In this document: positions 6,601 to 8,411 of the stretch, one piece after another
Position numbering within the stretch: the first letter of the stretch is position 1
Layout of the letters: the number at the start of each line of letters is the position of its first letter
Translations under genes and position numbers: made by a program
Notes under the pieces: generated by a model
What the model was told of the DNA's origin: nothing
Database searches by the model: none
The model's input: only the letters and a program-made list of their open reading frames with translations
Origin: an uncultured delta proteobacterium
GTDB taxonomy: Bacteria; Myxococcota_A; Polyangia; Polyangiales; Polyangiaceae
Direction: 5' to 3'
NCBI GenBank assembly: GCA_903893335.1
Contig: CAITLX010000228.1
Span: 1 to 8,411, forward strand
DNA: 8,411 bases

Positions 6601-8411
6601 GAGCGCGCGGGCATCTTCACGCGCCGCCGCGTCGCACTCACCGGCACCGCGCCGGTGCTCGAGGTGCCGATCACCGACGAGCTTCGCCCCAACGCGTTCG
6701 TCTCCGTCGTGCTCGTGCGCGGTCGCACCAAGGCCCCGCCGGCGCCTGGCAAGCCCGACGTGGGCGCCCCGACCTTCCGCATGGGGCTCACCCAGCTCGT
6801 CGTCGATCCCGAGTCGCGCCGACTCGCGGTGCGCGTGATGCCGAGCCGCACCGAGCTCGCGCCAGGCGCCGAGGTCGACGTCGACGTCGACGTGCTCGAC
6901 CGCGACGGCAAGCCCGCCCGCGCCGAGGTCACGCTCTACGCGGTCGACGAGGGGGTGCTCGCGCTCACCGGCGAGCGCACGCCCGACCCCATCCCCGTGT
7001 TCGGCGCGCCGCGCCCGCTCGAGGTCGCGACGCTCGAGTCGCGCACCGATCTCGCCAAGCTGCTGGGCTCGGCGAGCGCGGGGCTCGACAAGGGGCTCGA
7101 CGGCGGAGGCGGCGGCTCGGCGCGTCGCGATTTCCGGCAGACGGCCTTCTTCGCCCCCGCGCTGCCGACGGACGCGAAGGGGCGCGCGCACGCGCGCTTC
7201 AAGCTCCCCGACGCGCTCACGACCTACCGCGTGATGGCCGTCGCCGTCGCCGAGGACGATCGCTTCGGCTCGGGCGACGCCCGCGTCACGACGCACAAGC
7301 CCCTCATGGCGCGCCCCTCGCTGCCGCGCTTCTGGCGCGCCGGCGACACCGCCGAGGCGGGCGTCGTCGTCGCGTCGCGCGGGCTCGCCGCCACGCGCGT
7401 CGAGGTCGAGGCGAAGGTCGATGGCCTCGCGCTCGACGGTGACGCCAAGCGCACCCTCGAGCTGCCCCGCGACGGCTCGGCCGAGGTGCGCTTCACGCTG
7501 CGCGCCGAGCGCGTGGGCCAGGCGCGGCTGCGCTTCCTGGTGCACGGCGGCGGCGCGTCCGACGCCGTCGAGCTGACGCGCGACGTCGCCGCGCCGATCG
7601 CGCCCGAGTCGGTCGCGCTCGCGGGCGACACGCGCTCGGCCGCCGGCGAGTCGCTCGGCGAGCTCGGCGCGATTCGCGACGACGTCGGGGGGCTCGACGT
7701 GACGCTCGCCTCGTCCGCGCTCGGCGGCCTCGCCGCGGGGGTCGAGCAGCTCGTCGCGTACCCGTACGGCTGCACCGAGCAGCTGACCAGCCGCCTGGTG
7801 CCGCTGCTCGCGCTGCGCGACCTCGCGCGCTCGCAGGCGATCGCGCTGCCCGCCGACGTCGATGCCGCCGCGGCGACGACGGTCGGCAAGCTCCTGGCCA
7901 ACCAGCGCGGCGACGGCGGCTTCGGCTGGTGGCCCGACGCGCCCGCCAGCTCGCCCTGGGTGTCGGCCTGGGCGCTGTGGGCGCTCGACCTCGCGAGTCA
8001 TCGAGGCATCTCGGTGCCCGCCTCGGCGCTCGCGCGCTCCACCACCTACGTCCGCCGGTCGCTCGACGACGCGACGCACGACGGCGTGTCGCTCGCGACC
8101 GCGGCGTTCGTCGTCGACGTGCTCGCCGGCGCGGGAGCGCCGGACGCCGGCGCGACGACCCGCCTCTTCGAGCGCCGCGCCGATCTCCCGGTGTTCGCGC
8201 GCGCGCTGCTCGCGCACGCGATGGTGGCCGGGCACGCGCCCGTCGAGGACGTGCAGGCGCTCGTCGCCGATCTCGCCGCGCGCGTGCGCCTCGAGGGCCC
8301 GCTCGCGCGCGCCGTGACGAACGAGGGGGACGCCTACGCCGTCCTGCTCGACTCCGACGCTCGCACCTCGGCGCTGGTGCTGCGCGCGCTCGTGGCGGCC
8401 GAGCCCCGGCA
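3619..8411 (+). CDS. Bacterial alpha-2-macroglobulin with thioester motif (3' end beyond window)
   Basis: 1597 codons are visible and the frame is still open at the right edge. Residues 1-23 form an export signal ending GPSC (Cys23); the lipobox is imperfect, so periplasmic lipoprotein is likely but not certain. Two Ig-like segments come first (about 55-135 and 157-250). A bacterial MG3-type segment follows (about 484-545, VVQSTDLALT then TTDADGLAW), then the MG2 domain with DRGVYRPGD (598-606). The bait-region domain lies at about 962-1115 (YKVGQTARILVRSPF, AVDEGVLAL). A Gly-rich linker (1155-1170) leads into the A2M core domain (about 1171-1260, FRQTAFFAP). The thioester motif GCTEQ (Cys1385, Gln1388) opens an alpha-toroid domain with DGGFGWWP (1432-1438). 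Members trap proteases: bait cleavage exposes the thioester, which bonds to the attacker. The ATG at 3619 is the first start after an in-frame TGA at 3604. The often-linked pbpC is not visible. Confidence 0.93.
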   Translation, partial: MSSTLVRAARALLAIVAVAGPSCVAGHHPPKVVATRQLAPSAGAADGAVAPPFAVAFATPEGEHDVATELTVTWNRPMRALDLAGDEAPPPVHLTPDVPGRWQWVGTQAVTFVPATHLPFGSELRLEVPAGTRALDGSALGVAFSRTLTTPPPSLVRVTPSEGERQLAPGATFELRFDQPITDAELARAVTLDAGEKPAQRVAFDVRRPDPQNPARALLVPRTPLPRASAVKLRLDPSLRGAEGPRPAGRERVIAFRTWGPPGLVRLSCDRDTPHRDCSTFDSVVLQLATDVKLADLRRALVIEPAVAIESPAADDGQITTEVYLRARFAPGRTYRITLRAGLRDAHGQALARDASVEATFDHAWPDASFTLSGQYLEPGRPRTVAVASRNVPDLSLTAARLDDDAVADLAALTHELDAPFLSRLAGARTWSAHPTGRTDAALSTPLALGEWLGGDAGRGAVGVVVGFTARPGTKEQRQATRARVVQSTDLALTAKLARDGVLVWVTQLSSGAPVAGAEVELRRAKAAFGPVTTDADGLAWVPGFELARWGDDPGVVIARSKGDRVFRNARDLLETWRFGASADLSRSTRAVGMLFTDRGVYRPGDTVRVKGIFRRPDARGLATPRGAKVTLACSDPDGDAVSTRDVATSDFGTFDADVRVPATAKLGTFRLEAKLDGAEQAEADLDFELAEYHPAELRVAVEADRKAYVRGDDARVTTRADYLYGAPVALARTHVTVGRASTSFAPPGAEGFTFDDEARVTDDSSVAPRAETLERADVALDAKGTLTRKVALALDAMRGPERVTFESEVQDLTRRAVAGRVSVLVHPAEFYVGLALPGERFVDATRAFAPRVLAVEPDGARRERVPVHLDLVRRTWTIARADAGGGEVRTESRAIDAVVASCDVGTAHEPAGCSLTPPAPGYYLVRATAKDAAGRAVASSLGLYALGAGEVTWGEDDSQKLELVADRASYKVGQTARILVRSPFARAEALVTVERAGIFTRRRVALTGTAPVLEVPITDELRPNAFVSVVLVRGRTKAPPAPGKPDVGAPTFRMGLTQLVVDPESRRLAVRVMPSRTELAPGAEVDVDVDVLDRDGKPARAEVTLYAVDEGVLALTGERTPDPIPVFGAPRPLEVATLESRTDLAKLLGSASAGLDKGLDGGGGGSARRDFRQTAFFAPALPTDAKGRAHARFKLPDALTTYRVMAVAVAEDDRFGSGDARVTTHKPLMARPSLPRFWRAGDTAEAGVVVASRGLAATRVEVEAKVDGLALDGDAKRTLELPRDGSAEVRFTLRAERVGQARLRFLVHGGGASDAVELTRDVAAPIAPESVALAGDTRSAAGESLGELGAIRDDVGGLDVTLASSALGGLAAGVEQLVAYPYGCTEQLTSRLVPLLALRDLARSQAIALPADVDAAAATTVGKLLANQRGDGGFGWWPDAPASSPWVSAWALWALDLASHRGISVPASALARSTTYVRRSLDDATHDGVSLATAAFVVDVLAGAGAPDAGATTRLFERRADLPVFARALLAHAMVAGHAPVEDVQALVADLAARVRLEGPLARAVTNEGDAYAVLLDSDARTSALVLRALVAAEPR
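6874..6891 (+). repeat. Three tandem GTCGAC hexamers inside the macroglobulin gene
   Basis: Three head-to-tail GTCGAC units encode Val-Asp-Val-Asp-Val-Asp (residues 1086-1091), in a predicted beta strand near the end of the bait-region domain. The repeat keeps the reading frame and looks like a local codon-level repeat. Confidence 0.7.

Noticed and set aside
4333..8235. A 1300-codon open frame on the minus strand opposite the macroglobulin gene, and one of the same length on the plus strand at 3540-7442.
   Set aside because: Both are Arg/Ala-rich with no recognisable motif. The true frame (from 3619) carries a signal peptide, MG domains and the thioester motif. GC-rich codon use leaves long stop-free shadow frames; the equal length is coincidence.

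Overview
The window is very GC-rich, with third codon positions almost always G or C. It carries a lipoprotein built from Cys-rich repeats behind an Ala/Asp-rich linker, of a kind familiar from large-genome myxobacteria. I read it as chromosomal DNA of a member of the Myxococcota, probably the Polyangiales side. That is inferred from composition and gene style, not from a marker gene. No mobile element, CRISPR array or RNA gene was seen.

Layout. On the minus strand, a lipoprotein with two Cys-rich repeats and a von Willebrand factor A (VWA) domain runs off the left edge (1-1169). Divergent from it, across about 100 bp, is a two-gene plus-strand operon: an N-carbamoylputrescine amidase (aguB, 1272-2162) and an agmatine deiminase (aguA, 2159-3232). 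The stop of the first overlaps the GTG start of the second. Convergent with aguA, 9 bp away, is a small FmdB-type zinc-ribbon protein on the minus strand (3242-3466). After a 152-bp divergent spacer, a very large plus-strand gene (3619 to beyond the right edge, 1597 codons visible) encodes a bacterial alpha-2-macroglobulin with an intact thioester motif.

How the genes work together. AguA and AguB are consecutive enzymes: agmatine to N-carbamoylputrescine to putrescine. The pair supplies putrescine from arginine-derived agmatine; the arginine decarboxylase must lie elsewhere. The two large flanking genes are exported envelope proteins. One is a probable surface adhesion or metal-binding lipoprotein, the other a probable protease trap. 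Nothing visible links them to the polyamine operon. The most curious non-coding region is the aguB promoter candidate, where a near-consensus -10 box sits so close to the ATG that the mRNA would be leaderless. Its -35/-10 spacer holds a run of eight C and a small palindrome.

Many long open frames overlap these genes in other frames and on the other strand. They are Arg/Ala-rich shadows produced by the base composition and are not annotated.
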